A DNA stretch of 64,000 nucleotides from Euwallacea fornicatus (Eukaryota; Arthropoda; Insecta; Coleoptera; Curculionidae): assembly GCF_040115645.1 (NCBI RefSeq), contig NW_027096026.1, positions 766,001 through 830,000 of the forward strand. The letters run 5' to 3'. The position numbers and the translations under genes were made by a program. The notes under the pieces were generated by a model. That model was not told the DNA's origin. It saw nothing but the letters and a program-made list of their open reading frames with translations, and did not search any database. Below, in pieces: positions 1-14,533 of the stretch (its first letter is position 1; every line of letters begins with the position of its first letter).

Positions 1-1984
1 AATTTGATACTTTGTTTAAGACCTTTGGTCATCATTTGTCGAAGTTATCGAGCTTCAAAGTTAGAAAAGTCACACAATTTGAGTATTTCAGCATTTAAAG
101 TACTCTTTTTCGTAGAAAATCAACAAGATGCAATCATGATGTGTTGTGAAATGTGAAAGATCTCGTCGAGCTGATTGATCTGACGTTTTGTTTAAGACAT
201 TTGGTCATCGTTTGTCGAAGTTATCGAGCTTCAAAGTTAGAAAAGTCACACAATTTGAGTGTTTCAGCACTTAAAGTACTCTTTTTCGTAGAAAATCAAC
301 AAGATGCAATCATGATGTGTTGTGTCATCTGAAAGATCTCGTCGAGCTGATTGATCTGACGTTTTGTTTAAGACATTTGGTCATCGTTTGTCGAAGTTAT
401 CGAGCTTCAAAGTTAGAAAAGTCACACAATTTGAGTGTTTCAGCACTTAAAGTACTCTTTTTCTTGGAAATTCAACAAGATGCAATCATGATGTGTTGTG
501 TCATGTGAAAGATCTCGTCGAGCTGAGTAATCTGACGTTTTGTTTAAGACATTTAGTCATCATTTGTCGAAGTTATCGAGCTTCAAAATTTGAGTGTTTC
601 AGCACTTAAAGTACTCTTTTTCTTGGAAATTCAACAAGATGCAATCATGATGTGTTGTGTCATCTGAAAGATCTCGTCGAGCTGATTAATCTAACGTTTT
701 GTTTAAGACATTTGGTCATCGTTTGTCGAAGTTATCGAGCTTCAAAGTTAGAAAAGTCACACAATTTGAGTGTTTCAGCACTTAAAGTACTCTTTTTCTT
801 GGAAATTCAACAAGATGCAATCATGATGTGTTGTGTCATCTGAAAGATCTCGTCGAGCTGATTAATCTGACGTTTTGTTTAAGACATTTGGTCATCGTTT
901 GTCGAAGTTATCGAGCTTCAAAGTTAGAAAAGTCACACAATTTGAGTGTTTCAGCACTTAAAGTACTCTTTTTCTTGGAAATTCAACAAGATGCAATCAT
1001 GATGTGTTGTGTCATGTGAAAGATCTCGTCGAGCTGATTAATTTGATACTTTGTTTAAGACCTTTGGTCATCATTTGTCGAAGTTATCGAGCTTCAAAAT
1101 TTGAGTGTTAGAGCACTTAAAGTACTATTTTTTTTGGAAATTCAACAAGATGCAATCATGATGTGTTGTGTCATCTGAAAGATCTCGTCGAGCTGATTAA
1201 TCTGACGTTTTGTTTAAGACATTTGGTCAACATTTGTCGAAGTTATCGAGCTTCAAAGTTAGAAAAGTCACACAATTTGAGTGTTTCAGCACTTAAAGTA
1301 CTCTTTTTCTTGGAAATTCAACAAGATGCAATCATGATGTGTTGTGTCATCTGAAAGATCTCGTCGAGCTGATTAATCTGACGTTTTGTTTAAGACATTT
1401 GGTCATCGTTTGTCGAAGTTATCGAGCTTCAAAGTTAGAAAAGTCACACAATTTGAGTGTTTCAGCACTTAAAGTACTCTTTTTCTTGGAAATTCAACAA
1501 GATGCAATCATGATGTGTTGTGTCATGTGAAAGATCTCGTCGAGCTGATTAATCTAACGTTTTGTTTAAGACATTTGGTCATCGTTTGTCGAAGTTATCG
1601 AGCTTCAAAGTTAGAAAAGTCACACAATTTGAGTGTTTCAGCACTTAAAGAACTCTTTTTCTTGGAAATTCAACAAGATGCAATCATGATGTGTTGTGTC
1701 ATGTGAAAGATCTCGTCGAGCTGATTAATTTGATACTTTGTTTAAGACCTTTGGTCATCATTTGTCGAAGTTATCGAGCTTCAAAGTTAGAAAAGTCACA
1801 CAATTTGAGTATTTCAGCATTTAAAGTACTCTTTTTCGTAGAAAATCAACAAGATGCAATCATGATGTGTTGTGAAATGTGAAAGATCTCGTCGAGCTGA
1901 TTGATCTGACGTTTTGTTTAAGACATTTGGTCATCGTTTGTCGAAGTTATCGAGCTTCAAAATTAGAAAAGTCACACAATTTGA

Positions 1985-4900
1985 GTGTTTCAGCACTTAA
2001 AGAACTCTTTTTCTTGGAAATTCAACAAGATGCAATCATGATGTGTTGTGTCATCTGAAAGATCTCGTCGAGCTGATTAATCTGACGTTTTGTTTAACAC
2101 ATTTGGTCATCATTTGTCGAAGTTATCGAGCTTCAAAATTTGAGTGTTTGAGCACTTAAAGTACTCTTTTTCTTAGAAAATCAACAAGATGCAATCATGA
2201 TGTGTTATGTCATGTGAAAGATCTCGTCGAGCTGATTAATTTGATACTTTGTTTAAGACATTTGGTCATCATTTGTCGAAGTTATCGAGCTTCAAAATTT
2301 GAGTGTTTGAGCACTTAAAGTAGTCTTTTTCTTGGAAATTCAACAAGATGCAATCATGATGTGTTGTGTCATCTGAAAGATCTCGTCGAGCTGAGTAATC
2401 TGACGTTTTGTTTAAGACATTTGGTCATCGTTTGTCGAAGTTATCGAGCTTCAAAGTTAGAAAAGTCACACAATTTGAGTGTTTCAGCACTTAAAGTACT
2501 CTTTTTCGTAGAAAATCAACAAGATGCAATCATGATGTGTTGTGTCATCTGAAAGATCTCGTCGAGCTGACTGATCTGACGTTTTGTTTAAGACATTTGG
2601 TCATCGTTTGTCGAAGTTATCGAGCTTCAAAGTTAGAAAAGTCACACAATTTGAGTGTTTCAGCACTTAAAGTACTCTTTTTCGTAGAAAATCAACAAGA
2701 TGCAATCATGATGTGTTGTGTCATCTGAAAGATCTCGTCGAGCTGATTGATCTGACGTTTTGTTTAAGACATTTGGTCATCGTTTGTCGAAGTTATCGAG
2801 CTTCAAAGTTAGAAAAGTCACACAATTTGAGTGTTTCAGCACTTAAAGTACTCTTTTTCTTGGAAATTCAACAAGATGCAATCATGATGTGTTGTGTCAT
2901 GTGAAAGATCTCGTCGAGCTGATTAATTTGATACTTTGTTTAAGACCTTTGGTCATCATTTGTCGAAGTTATCGAGCTTCAAAATTTGAGTGTTAGAGCA
3001 CTTAAAGTACTATTTTTTTTGGAAATTCAACAAGATGCAATCATGATGTGTAGTGTCATCTGAAAGATCTCGTCGAGCTGATTAATCTGACGTTTTGTTT
3101 AAGACATTTGGTCATCGTTTGTCGAAGTTATCGAGCTTCAAAGTTAGAAAAGTCACACAATTTGAGTGTTTCAGCACTTAAAGTACTCTTTTTCTTGGAA
3201 ATTCAACAAGATGCAATCATGATGTGTTGTGTCATGTGAAAGATCTCGTCGAGCTGATTAATTTGATACTTTGTTTAAGACCTTTGGTCATCATTTGTCG
3301 AAGTTATCGAGCTTCAAAATTTGAGTGTTAGAGCACTTAAAGTACTATTTTTTTTGGAAATTCAACAAGATGCAATCATGATGTGTAGTGTCATCTGAAA
3401 GATCTCGTCGAGCTGATTAATCTGACGTTTTGTTTAAGACATTTGGTCATCGTTTGTCGAAGTTATCGAGCTTCAAAGTTAGAAAAGTCACACAATTTGA
3501 GTGTTTCAGCACTTAAAGTACTCTTTTTCTTGGAAATTCAACAAGATGCAATCATGATGTGTAGTGTCATCTGAAAGATCTCGTCGAGCTGATTAATCTG
3601 ACGTTTTGTTTAAGACATTTGGTCATCGTTTGTCGAAGTTATCGAGCTTCAAAGTTAGAAAAGTCACACAATTTGAGTGTTTCAGCACTTAAAGTACTCT
3701 TTTTCTTGGAAATTCAACAAGATGCAATCATGATGTGTTGTGTCATCTGAAAGATCTCGTCGAGCTGATTAATCTGACGTTTTGTTTAAGACATTTGGTC
3801 ATCGTTTGTCGAAGTTATCGAGCTTCAAAGTTAGAAAAGTCACACAATTTGAGTGTTTCAGCACTTAAAGTACTCTTTTTCTTGGAAATTCAACAAGATG
3901 CAATCATGATGTGTTGTGTCATCTGAAAGATCTCGTCGAGCTGATTAATCTGACGTTTTGTTTAAGACATTTGGTCATCATTTGTCGAAGTTATCGAGCT
4001 TCAAAATTTGAGTGTTTGAGCACTTAAAGTAGTCTTTTTCTTGGAAATTCAACAAGATGCAATCATGATGTGTTGTGTCATCTGAAAGATCTCGTCGAGC
4101 TGAGTAATCTGACGTTTTGTTTAAGACATTTGGTCATCGTTTGTCGAAGTTATCGAGCTTCAAAGTTAGAAAAGTCACACAATTTGAGTGTTTCAGCACT
4201 TAAAGTACTCTTTTTCGTAGAAAATCAACAAGATGCAATCATGATGTGTTGTGTCATCTGAAAGATCTCGTCGAGCTGATTAATCTGACGTTTTGTTTAA
4301 GACATTTGGTCATCGTTTGTCGAAGTTATCGAGCTTCAAAGTTAGAAAAGTCACACAATTTGAGTGTTTCAGCACTTAAAGTACTCTTTTTCTTGGAAAT
4401 TCAACAAGATGCAATCATGATGTGTTGTGTCATGTGAAAGATCTCGTCGAGCTGATTAATTTGATACTTTGTTTAAGACCTTTGGTCATCATTTGTCGAA
4501 GTTATCGAGCTTCAAAATTTGAGTGTTAGAGCACTTAAAGTACTATTTTTTTTGGAAATTCAACAAGATGCAATCATGATGTGTTGTGTCATCTGAAAGA
4601 TCTCGTCGAGCTGATTAATCTGACGTTTTGTTTAAGACATTTGGTCATCGTTTGTCGAAGTTATCGAGCTTCAAAGTTAGAAAAGTCACACAATTTGAGT
4701 GTTTCAGCACTTAAAGTACTCTTTTTCTTGGAAATTCAACAAGATGCAATCATGATGTGTTGTGTCATGTGAAAGATCTCGTCGAGCTGATTAATTTGAT
4801 ACTTTGTTTAAGACCTTTGGTCATCATTTGTCGAAGTTATCGAGCTTCAAAGTTAGAAAAGTCACACAATTTGAGTATTTCAGCATTTAAAGTACTCTTT

Positions 4901-7900
4901 TTCGTAGAAAATCAACAAGATGCAATCACGATGTGTTGTGTCATCTGAAACATCTCGTCGAGCTGAGTAATCTGACGTTTTGTTTAAGACATTTGGTCAT
5001 CGTTTGTCGAAGTTATCGAGCTTCAAAGTTAGAAAAGTCACACAATTTGAGTATTTCAGCATTTAAAGTACTCTTTTTCGTAGAAAATCAACAAGATGCA
5101 ATCATGATGTGTTGTGAAATGTGAAAGATCTCGTCGAGCTGACTGATCTGACGTTTTGTTTAAGACATTTGGTCATCGTTTGTCGAAGTTATCGAGCTTC
5201 AAAGTTAGAAAAGTCACACAATTTGAGTATTTCAGCATTTAAAGTACTCTTTTTCGTAGAAAATCAACAAGATGCAATCACGATGTGTTGTGTCATCTGA
5301 AACATCTCGTCGAGCTGAGTAATCTGACGTTTTGTTTAAGACATTTGGTCATCGTTTGTCGAAGTTATCGAGCTTCAAAGTTAGAAAAGTCACACAATTT
5401 GAGTGTTTCAGCACTTAAAGTACTCTTTTTCTTGGAAATTCAACAAGATGCAATCATGATGTGTTGTGAAATGTGAAAGATCTCGTCGAGCTGATTGATC
5501 TGACGTTTTGTTTAAGACATTTGGTCATCGTTTGTCGAAGTTATCGAGCTTCAAAGTTAGAAAAGTCACACAATTTGAGTGTTTCAGCACTTAAAGTACT
5601 CTTTTTCTTGGAAATTCAACAAGATGCAATCATGATGTGTTGTGTCATGTGAAAGATCTCGTCGAGCTGATTAATTTGATACTTTGTTTAAGACCTTTGG
5701 TCATCATTTGTCGAAGTTATCGAGCTTCAAAATTTGAGTGTTAGAGCACTTAAAGTACTATTTTTTTTGGAAATTCAACAAGATGCAATCATGATGTGTT
5801 GTGTCATCTGAAAGATCTCGTCGAGCTGATTAATCTGACGTTTTGTTCAAGACATTTGGTCAACATTTGTCGAAGTTATCGAGCTTCAAAGTTAGAAAAG
5901 TCACACAATTTGAGTGTTTCAGCACTTAAAGAACTCTTTTTCTTGGAAATTCAACAAGATGCAATCATGATGTGTTGTGTCATCTGAAAGATCTCGTCGA
6001 GCTGATTAATCTGACGTTTTGTTTAACACATTTGGTCATCATTTGTCGAAGTTATCGAGCTTCAAAATTTGAGTGTTTGAGCACTTAAAGTACTCTTTTT
6101 CTTAGAAAATCAACAAGATGCAATCATGATGTGTTATGTCATGTGAAAGATCTCGTCGAGCTGATTAATTTGATACTTTGTTTAAGACATTTGGTCATCA
6201 TTTGTCGAAGTTATCGAGCTTCAAAATTTGAGTGTTTGAGCACTTAAAGTAGTCTTTTTCTTGGAAATTCAACAAGATGCAATCATGATGTGTTGTGTCA
6301 TCTGAAAGATCTCGTCGAGCTGAGTAATCTGACGTTTTGTTTAAGACATTTGGTCATCGTTTGTCGAAGTTATCGAGCTTCAAAGTTAGAAAAGTCACAC
6401 AATTTGAGTGTTTCAGCACTTAAAGTACTCTTTTTCGTAGAAAATCAACAAGATGCAATCATGATGTGTTGTGTCATCTGAAAGATCTCGTCGAGCTGAC
6501 TGATCTGACGTTTTGTTTAAGACATTTGGTCATCGTTTGTCGAAGTTATCGAGCTTCAAAGTTAGAAAAGTCACACAATTTGAGTGTTTCAGCACTTAAA
6601 GTACTCTTTTTCGTAGAAAATCAACAAGATGCAATCATGATGTGTTGTGTCATCTGAAAGATCTCGTCGAGCTGATTGATCTGACGTTTTGTTTAAGACA
6701 TTTGGTCATCGTTTGTCGAAGTTATCGAGCTTCAAAGTTAGAAAAGTCACACAATTTGAGTGTTTCAGCACTTAAAGTACTCTTTTTCTTGGAAATTCAA
6801 CAAGATGCAATCATGATGTGTTGTGTCATGTGAAAGATCTCGTCGAGCTGATTAATTTGATACTTTGTTTAAGACCTTTGGTCATCATTTGTCGAAGTTA
6901 TCGAGCTTCAAAATTTGAGTGTTAGAGCACTTAAAGTACTATTTTTTTTGGAAATTCAACAAGATGCAATCATGATGTGTAGTGTCATCTGAAAGATCTC
7001 GTCGAGCTGATTAATCTGACGTTTTGTTTAAGACATTTGGTCATCGTTTGTCGAAGTTATCGAGCTTCAAAGTTAGAAAAGTCACACAATTTGAGTGTTT
7101 CAGCACTTAAAGTACTCTTTTTCTTGGAAATTCAACAAGATGCAATCATGATGTGTTGTGTCATGTGAAAGATCTCGTCGAGCTGATTAATTTGATACTT
7201 TGTTTAAGACCTTTGGTCATCATTTGTCGAAGTTATCGAGCTTCAAAATTTGAGTGTTAGAGCACTTAAAGTACTATTTTTTTTGGAAATTCAACAAGAT
7301 GCAATCATGATGTGTAGTGTCATCTGAAAGATCTCGTCGAGCTGATTAATCTGACGTTTTGTTTAAGACATTTGGTCATCGTTTGTCGAAGTTATCGAGC
7401 TTCAAAGTTAGAAAAGTCACACAATTTGAGTGTTTCAGCACTTAAAGTACTCTTTTTCTTGGAAATTCAACAAGATGCAATCATGATGTGTAGTGTCATC
7501 TGAAAGATCTCGTCGAGCTGATTAATCTGACGTTTTGTTTAAGACATTTGGTCATCGTTTGTCGAAGTTATCGAGCTTCAAAGTTAGAAAAGTCACACAA
7601 TTTGAGTGTTTCAGCACTTAAAGTACTCTTTTTCTTGGAAATTCAACAAGATGCAATCATGATGTGTTGTGTCATCTGAAAGATCTCGTCGAGCTGATTA
7701 ATCTGACGTTTTGTTTAAGACATTTGGTCATCGTTTGTCGAAGTTATCGAGCTTCAAAGTTAGAAAAGTCACACAATTTGAGTGTTTCAGCACTTAAAGT
7801 ACTCTTTTTCTTGGAAATTCAACAAGATGCAATCATGATGTGTTGTGTCATCTGAAAGATCTCGTCGAGCTGATTAATCTGACGTTTTGTTTAAGACATT

Positions 7901-9500
7901 TGGTCATCATTTGTCGAAGTTATCGAGCTTCAAAATTTGAGTGTTTGAGCACTTAAAGTAGTCTTTTTCTTGGAAATTCAACAAGATGCAATCATGATGT
8001 GTTGTGTCATCTGAAAGATCTCGTCGAGCTGAGTAATCTGACGTTTTGTTTAAGACATTTGGTCATCGTTTGTCGAAGTTATCGAGCTTCAAAATTAGAA
8101 AAGTCACACAATTTGAGTGTTTCAGCACTTAAAGTACTCTTTTTCGTAGAAAATCAACAAGATGCAATCATGATGTGTTGTGTCATCTGAAAGATCTCGT
8201 CGAGCTGACTGATCTGACGTTTTGTTTAAGACATTTGGTCATCGTTTGTCGAAGTTATCGAGCTTCAAAGTTAGAAAAGTCACACAATTTGAGTGTTTCA
8301 GCACTTAAAGTACTCTTTTTCGTAGAAAATCAACAAGATGCAATCATGATGTGTTGTGTCATCTGAAAGATCTCGTCGAGCTGATTAATCTGACGTTTTG
8401 TTTAAGACATTTGGTCATCGTTTGTCGAAGTTATCGAGCTTCAAAGTTAGAAAAGTCACACAATTTGAGTGTTTCAGCACTTAAAGTACTCTTTTTCTTG
8501 GAAATTCAACAAGATGCAATCATGATGTGTTGTGAAATGTGAAAGATCTCGTCGAGCTGATTAATTTGATACTTTGTTTAAGACCTTTGGTCATCATTTG
8601 TCGAAGTTATCGAGCTTCAAAATTTGAGTGTTAGAGCACTTAAAGTACTATTTTTTTTGGAAATTCAACAAGATGCAATCATGATGTGTTGTGTCATCTG
8701 AAAGATCTCGTCGAGCTGATTAATCTGACGTTTTGTTTAAGACATTTGGTCATCGTTTGTCGAAGTTATCGAGCTTCAAAGTTAGAAAAGTCACACAATT
8801 TGAGTGTTTCAGCACTTAAAGTACTCTTTTTCTTGGAAATTCAACAAGATGCAATCATGATGTGTTGTGTCATGTGAAAGATCTCGTCGAGCTGATTAAT
8901 TTGATACTTTGTTTAAGACCTTTGGTCATCATTTGTCGAAGTTATCGAGCTTCAAAGTTAGAAAAGTCACACAATTTGAGTATTTCAGCATTTAAAGTAC
9001 TCTTTTTCGTAGAAAATCAACAAGATGCAATCACGATGTGTTGTGTCATCTGAAACATCTCGTCGAGCTGAGTAATCTGACGTTTTGTTTAAGACATTTG
9101 GTCATCGTTTGTCGAAGTTATCGAGCTTCAAAGTTAGAAAAGTCACACAATTTGAGTATTTCAGCAATTAAAGTACTCTTTTTCGTAGAAAATCAACAAG
9201 ATGCAATCATGATGTGTTGTGAAATGTGAAAGATCTCGTCGAGCTGACTGATCTGACGTTTTGTTTAAGACATTTGGTCATCGTTTGTCGAAGTTATCGA
9301 GCTTCAAAGTTAGAAAAGTCACACAATTTGAGTATTTCAGCATTTAAAGTACTCTTTTTCGTAGAAAATCAACAAGATGCAATCACGATGTGTTGTGTCA
9401 TCTGAAACATCTCGTCGAGCTGAGTAATCTGACGTTTTGTTTAAGACATTTGGTCATCGTTTGTCGAAGTTATCGAGCTTCAAAGTTAGAAAAGTCACAC
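1985..9500 (+). repeat. Tandem segmental duplication within satellite, about 3.9-4.1 kb
   Basis: The monomer variant order from about 1,985 to 4,250 recurs at about 5,914 to 8,180 with an offset of 3,929 bp. From about 4,250 to 5,400 it recurs at about 8,351 to 9,500 with an offset of 4,105 bp. The two offsets differ by exactly one 176-bp monomer, so the second copy gained, or the first lost, one unit near 8.2 kb. 3,929 equals 16x176 + 7x159. Shared rare variants, such as the 'tgttatgtcatgtg' short monomers and the 'aaacatctcg' monomers, support the match. Edges are approximate because they were set by eye. Confidence 0.8.
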
Positions 9501-9859
9501 AATTTGAGTATTTCAGCATTTAAAGTACTCTTTTTCGTAGAAAATCAACAAGATGCAATCATGATGTGTTGTGAAATGTGAAAGATCTCGTCGAGCTGAT
9601 TGATCTGACGTTTTGTTTAAGACATTTGGTCATCGTTTGTCGAAGTTATCGAGCTTCAAAGTTAGAAAAGTCACACAATTTGAGTGTTTCAGCACTTAAA
9701 GTACTCTTTTTCTTGGAAATTCAACAAGATGCAATCATGATGTGTTGTGTCATGTGAAAGATCTCGTCGAGCTGATTAATTTGATACTTTGTTTAAGACC
9801 TTTGGTCATCATTTGTCGAAGTTATCGAGCTTCAAAATTTGAGTGTTAGAGCACTTAAA

Positions 9860-12800
9860 GTACTATTTTTTTTGGAAATTCAACAAGATGCAATCATGAT
9901 GTGTTGTGTCATCTGAAAGATCTCGTCGAGCTGATTAATCTGACGTTTTGTTCAAGACATTTGGTCAACATTTGTCGAAGTTATCGAGCTTCAAAGTTAG
10001 AAAAGTCACACAATTTGAGTGTTTCAGCACTTAAAGTACTCTTTTTCTTGGAAATTCAACAAGATGCAATCATGATGTGTTGTGTCATCTGAAAGATCTC
10101 GTCGAGCTGATTAATCTGACGTTTTGTTTAAGACATTTGGTCATCGTTTGTCGAAGTTATCGAGCTTCAAAGTTAGAAAAGTCACACAATTTGAGTGTTT
10201 CAGCACTTAAAGTACTCTTTTTCTTGGAAATTCAACAAGATGCAATCATGATGTGTTGTGTCATGTGAAAGATCTCGTCGAGCTGATTAATCTAACGTTT
10301 TGTTTAAGACATTTGGTCATCGTTTGTCGAAGTTATCGAGCTTCAAAGTTAGAAAAGTCACACAATTTGAGTGTTTCAGCACTTAAAGAACTCTTTTTCT
10401 TGGAAATTCAACAAGATGCAATCATGATGTGTTGTGTCATGTGAAAGATCTCGTCGAGCTGATTAATTTGATACTTTGTTTAAGACCTTTGGTCATCATT
10501 TGTCGAAGTTATCGAGCTTCAAAGTTAGAAAAGTCACACAATTTGAGTATTTCAGCATTTAAAGTACTCTTTTTCGTAGAAAATCAACAAGATGCAATCA
10601 TGATGTGTTGTGAAATGTGAAAGATCTCGTCGAGCTGATTGATCTGACGTTTTGTTTAACACATTTGGTCATCATTTGTCGAAGTTATCGAGCTTCAAAA
10701 TTTGAGTGTTTGAGCACTTAAAGTACTCTTTTTCTTAGAAAATCAACAAGATGCAATCATGATGTGTTATGTCATGTGAAAGATCTCGTCGAGCTGATTA
10801 ATTTGATACTTTGTTTAAGACATTTGGTCATCATTTGTCGAAGTTATCGAGCTTCAAAATTTGAGTGTTTGAGCACTTAAAGTACTCTTTTTCTTAGAAA
10901 ATCAACAAGATGCAATCATGATGTGTTATGTCATGTGAAAGATCTCGTCGAGCTGATTAATTTGATACTTTGTTTAAGACATTTGGTCATCGTTTGTCGA
11001 AGTTATCGAGCTTCAAAGTTAGAAAAGTCACACAATTTGAGTGTTTCAGCACTTAAAGTACTCTTTTTCTTGGAAATTCAACAAGATGCAATCATGATGT
11101 GTTGTGTCATCTGAAAGATCTCGTCGAGCTGATTAATCTGACGTTTTGTTCAAGACATTTGGTCAACATTTGTCGAAGTTATCGAGCTTCAAAGTTAGAA
11201 AAGTCACACAATTTGAGTGTTTCAGCACTTAAAGTACTCTTTTTCTTGGAAATTCAACAAGATGCAATCATGATGTGTTGTGTCATCTGAAAGATCTCGT
11301 CGAGCTGATTAATCTGACGTTTTGTTTAAGACATTTGGTCATCGTTTGTCGAAGTTATCGAGCTTCAAAGTTAGAAAAGTCACACAATTTGAGTGTTTCA
11401 GCACTTAAAGTACTCTTTTTCTTGGAAATTCAACAAGATGCAATCATGATGTGTTGTGTCATGTGAAAGATCTCGTCGAGCTGAATAATTTGATACTTTG
11501 TTTAAGACCTTTGGTCATCATTTGTCGAAGTTATCGAGCTTCAAAATTTGAGTGTTAGAGCACTTAAAGTACTATTTTTTTTGGAAATTCAACAAGATGC
11601 AATCATGATGTGTTGTGTCATCTGAAAGATCTCGTCGAGCTGATTAATCTGACGTTTTGTTCAAGACATTTGGTCAACATTTGTCGAAGTTATCGAGCTT
11701 CAAAGTTAGAAAAGTCACACAATTTGAGTGTTTCAGCACTTAAAGTACTCTTTTTCTTGGAAATTCAACAAGATGCAATCATGATGTGTTGTGTCATCTG
11801 AAAGATCTCGTCGAGCTGATTAATCTGACGTTTTGTTTAAGACATTTGGTCATCGTTTGTCGAAGTTATCGAGCTTCAAAGTTAGAAAAGTCACACAATT
11901 TGAGTGTTTCAGCACTTAAAGTACTCTTTTTCTTGGAAATTCAACAAGATGCAATCATGATGTGTTGTGTCATGTGAAAGATCTCGTCGAGCTGATTAAT
12001 CTAACGTTTTGTTTAAGACATTTGGTCATCGTTTGTCGAAGTTATCGAGCTTCAAAGTTAGAAAAGTCACACAATTTGAGTGTTTCAGCACTTAAAGAAC
12101 TCTTTTTCTTGGAAATTCAACAAGATGCAATCATGATGTGTTGTGTCATGTGAAAGATCTCGTCGAGCTGATTAATTTGATACTTTGTTTAAGACCTTTG
12201 GTCATCATTTGTCGAAGTTATCGAGCTTCAAAGTTAGAAAAGTCACACAATTTGAGTATTTCAGCATTTAAAGTACTCTTTTTCGTAGAAAATCAACAAG
12301 ATGCAATCATGATGTGTTGTGAAATGTGAAAGATCTCGTCGAGCTGATTGATCTGACGTTTTGTTTAACACATTTGGTCATCATTTGTCGAAGTTATCGA
12401 GCTTCAAAATTTGAGTGTTTGAGCACTTAAAGTACTCTTTTTCTTAGAAAATCAACAAGATGCAATCATGATGTGTTATGTCATGTGAAAGATCTCGTCG
12501 AGCTGATTAATTTGATACTTTGTTTAAGACATTTGGTCATCATTTGTCGAAGTTATCGAGCTTCAAAATTTGAGTGTTTGAGCACTTAAAGTACTCTTTT
12601 TCTTAGAAAATCAACAAGATGCAATCATGATGTGTTATGTCATGTGAAAGATCTCGTCGAGCTGATTAATTTGATACTTTGTTTAAGACATTTGGTCATC
12701 GTTTGTCGAAGTTATCGAGCTTCAAAGTTAGAAAAGTCACACAATTTGAGTGTTTCAGCACTTAAAGTACTCTTTTTCTTGGAAATTCAACAAGATGCAA

Positions 12801-13170
12801 TCATGATGTGTTGTGTCATCTGAAAGATCTCGTCGAGCTGATTAATCTGACGTTTTGTTCAAGACATTTGGTCAACATTTGTCGAAGTTATCGAGCTTCA
12901 AAGTTAGAAAAGTCACACAATTTGAGTGTTTCAGCACTTAAAGTACTCTTTTTCTTGGAAATTCAACAAGATGCAATCATGATGTGTTGTGTCATCTGAA
13001 AGATCTCGTCGAGCTGATTAATCTGACGTTTTGTTTAAGACATTTGGTCATCGTTTGTCGAAGTTATCGAGCTTCAAAGTTAGAAAAGTCACACAATTTG
13101 AGTGTTTCAGCACTTAAAGTACTCTTTTTCTTGGAAATTCAACAAGATGCAATCATGATGTGTTGTGTCA
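9860..13170 (+). repeat. Tandem satellite duplication, unit 1,709 bp
   Basis: The succession of monomer variants from about 9,860 to 11,560 is repeated directly from about 11,570 to 13,170. Corresponding landmarks are 1,709 bp apart, equal to 7x176 + 3x159. Diagnostic variants include 'gttcaagacatttggtcaac', 'aaagaactc', and paired 159-bp monomers ending 'tgttatgtcatgtg'. Boundaries are approximate. Confidence 0.75.
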
Positions 13171-14533
13171 TGTGAAAGATATCGTCGAGCTGATTAATTT
13201 GATACTTTGTTTAAGACATTTGGTCATCATTTGTCGAAGTAATCGAGCTTCAAAATTTGAGTGTTTGAGCACTTAAAGTAGTCTTTTTCTTGGAAATTCA
13301 ACAAGATGCAATCATGATGTGTTGTGTCATCTGAAAGATCTCGTCGAGCTGATTAATCTGACGTTTTGTTTAAGACATTTGGTCATCGTTTGTCGAAGTT
13401 ATCGAGCTTCAAAGTTAGAAAAGTCACACAATTTGAGTGTTTCAGCACTTAAAGTACTCTTTTTCTTGGAAATTCAACAAGATGCAATCATGATGTGTTG
13501 TGTCATCTGAAAGATCTCGTCGAGCTGATTAATCTAACGTTTTGTTTAAGACATTTGGTCATCGTTTGTCGAAGTTATCGAGCTTCAAAGTTAGAAAAGT
13601 CACACAATTTGAGTGTTTCAGCACTTAAAGTACTCTTTTTCTTGGAAATTCAACAAGATGCAATCATGATGTGTTGTGTCATCTGAAAGATCTCGTCGAG
13701 CTGATTAATCTGACGTTTTGTTTAAGACATTTGGTCATCGTTTGTCGAAGTTATCGAGCTTCAAAGTTAGAAAAGTCACACAATTTGAGTGTTTCAGCAC
13801 TTAAAGTACTCTTTTTCTTGGAAATTCAACAAGATGCAATCATGATGTGTTGTGTCATCTGAAAGATCTCGTCGAGCTGATTAATCTGACGTTTTGTTTA
13901 AGACATTTGGTCATCGTTTGTCGAAGTTATCGAGCTTCAAAGTTAGAAAAGTCACACAATTTGAGTGTTTCAGCACTTAAAGTACTCTTTTTCTTGGAAA
14001 TTCAACAAGATGCAATCATGATGTGTTGTGTCATGTGAAAGATCTCGTCGAGCTGATTAATTTGATACTTTGTTTAAGACATTTGGTCATCATTTGTCGA
14101 AGTAATCGAGCTTCAAAATTTGAGTGTTTGAGCACTTAAAGTAGTCTTTTTCTTGGAAATTCAACAAGATGCAATCATGATGTGTTGTGTCATCTGAAAG
14201 ATCTCGTCGAGCTGATTAATCTAACGTTTTGTTTAAGACATTTGGTCATCGTTTGTCGAAGTTATCGAGCTTCAAAGTTAGAAAAGTCACACAATTTGAG
14301 TGTTTCAGCACTTAAAGTACTCTTTTTCTTGGAAATTCAACAAGATGCAATCATGATGTGTTGTGTCATCTGAAAGATCTCGTCGAGCTGATTAATCTGA
14401 CGTTTTGTTCAAGACATTTGGTCAACATTTGTCGAAGTTATCGAGCTTCAAAGTTAGAAAAGTCACACAATTTGAGTGTTTCAGCACTTAAAGTACTCTT
14501 TTTCTTGGAAATTCAACAAGATGCAATCATGAT

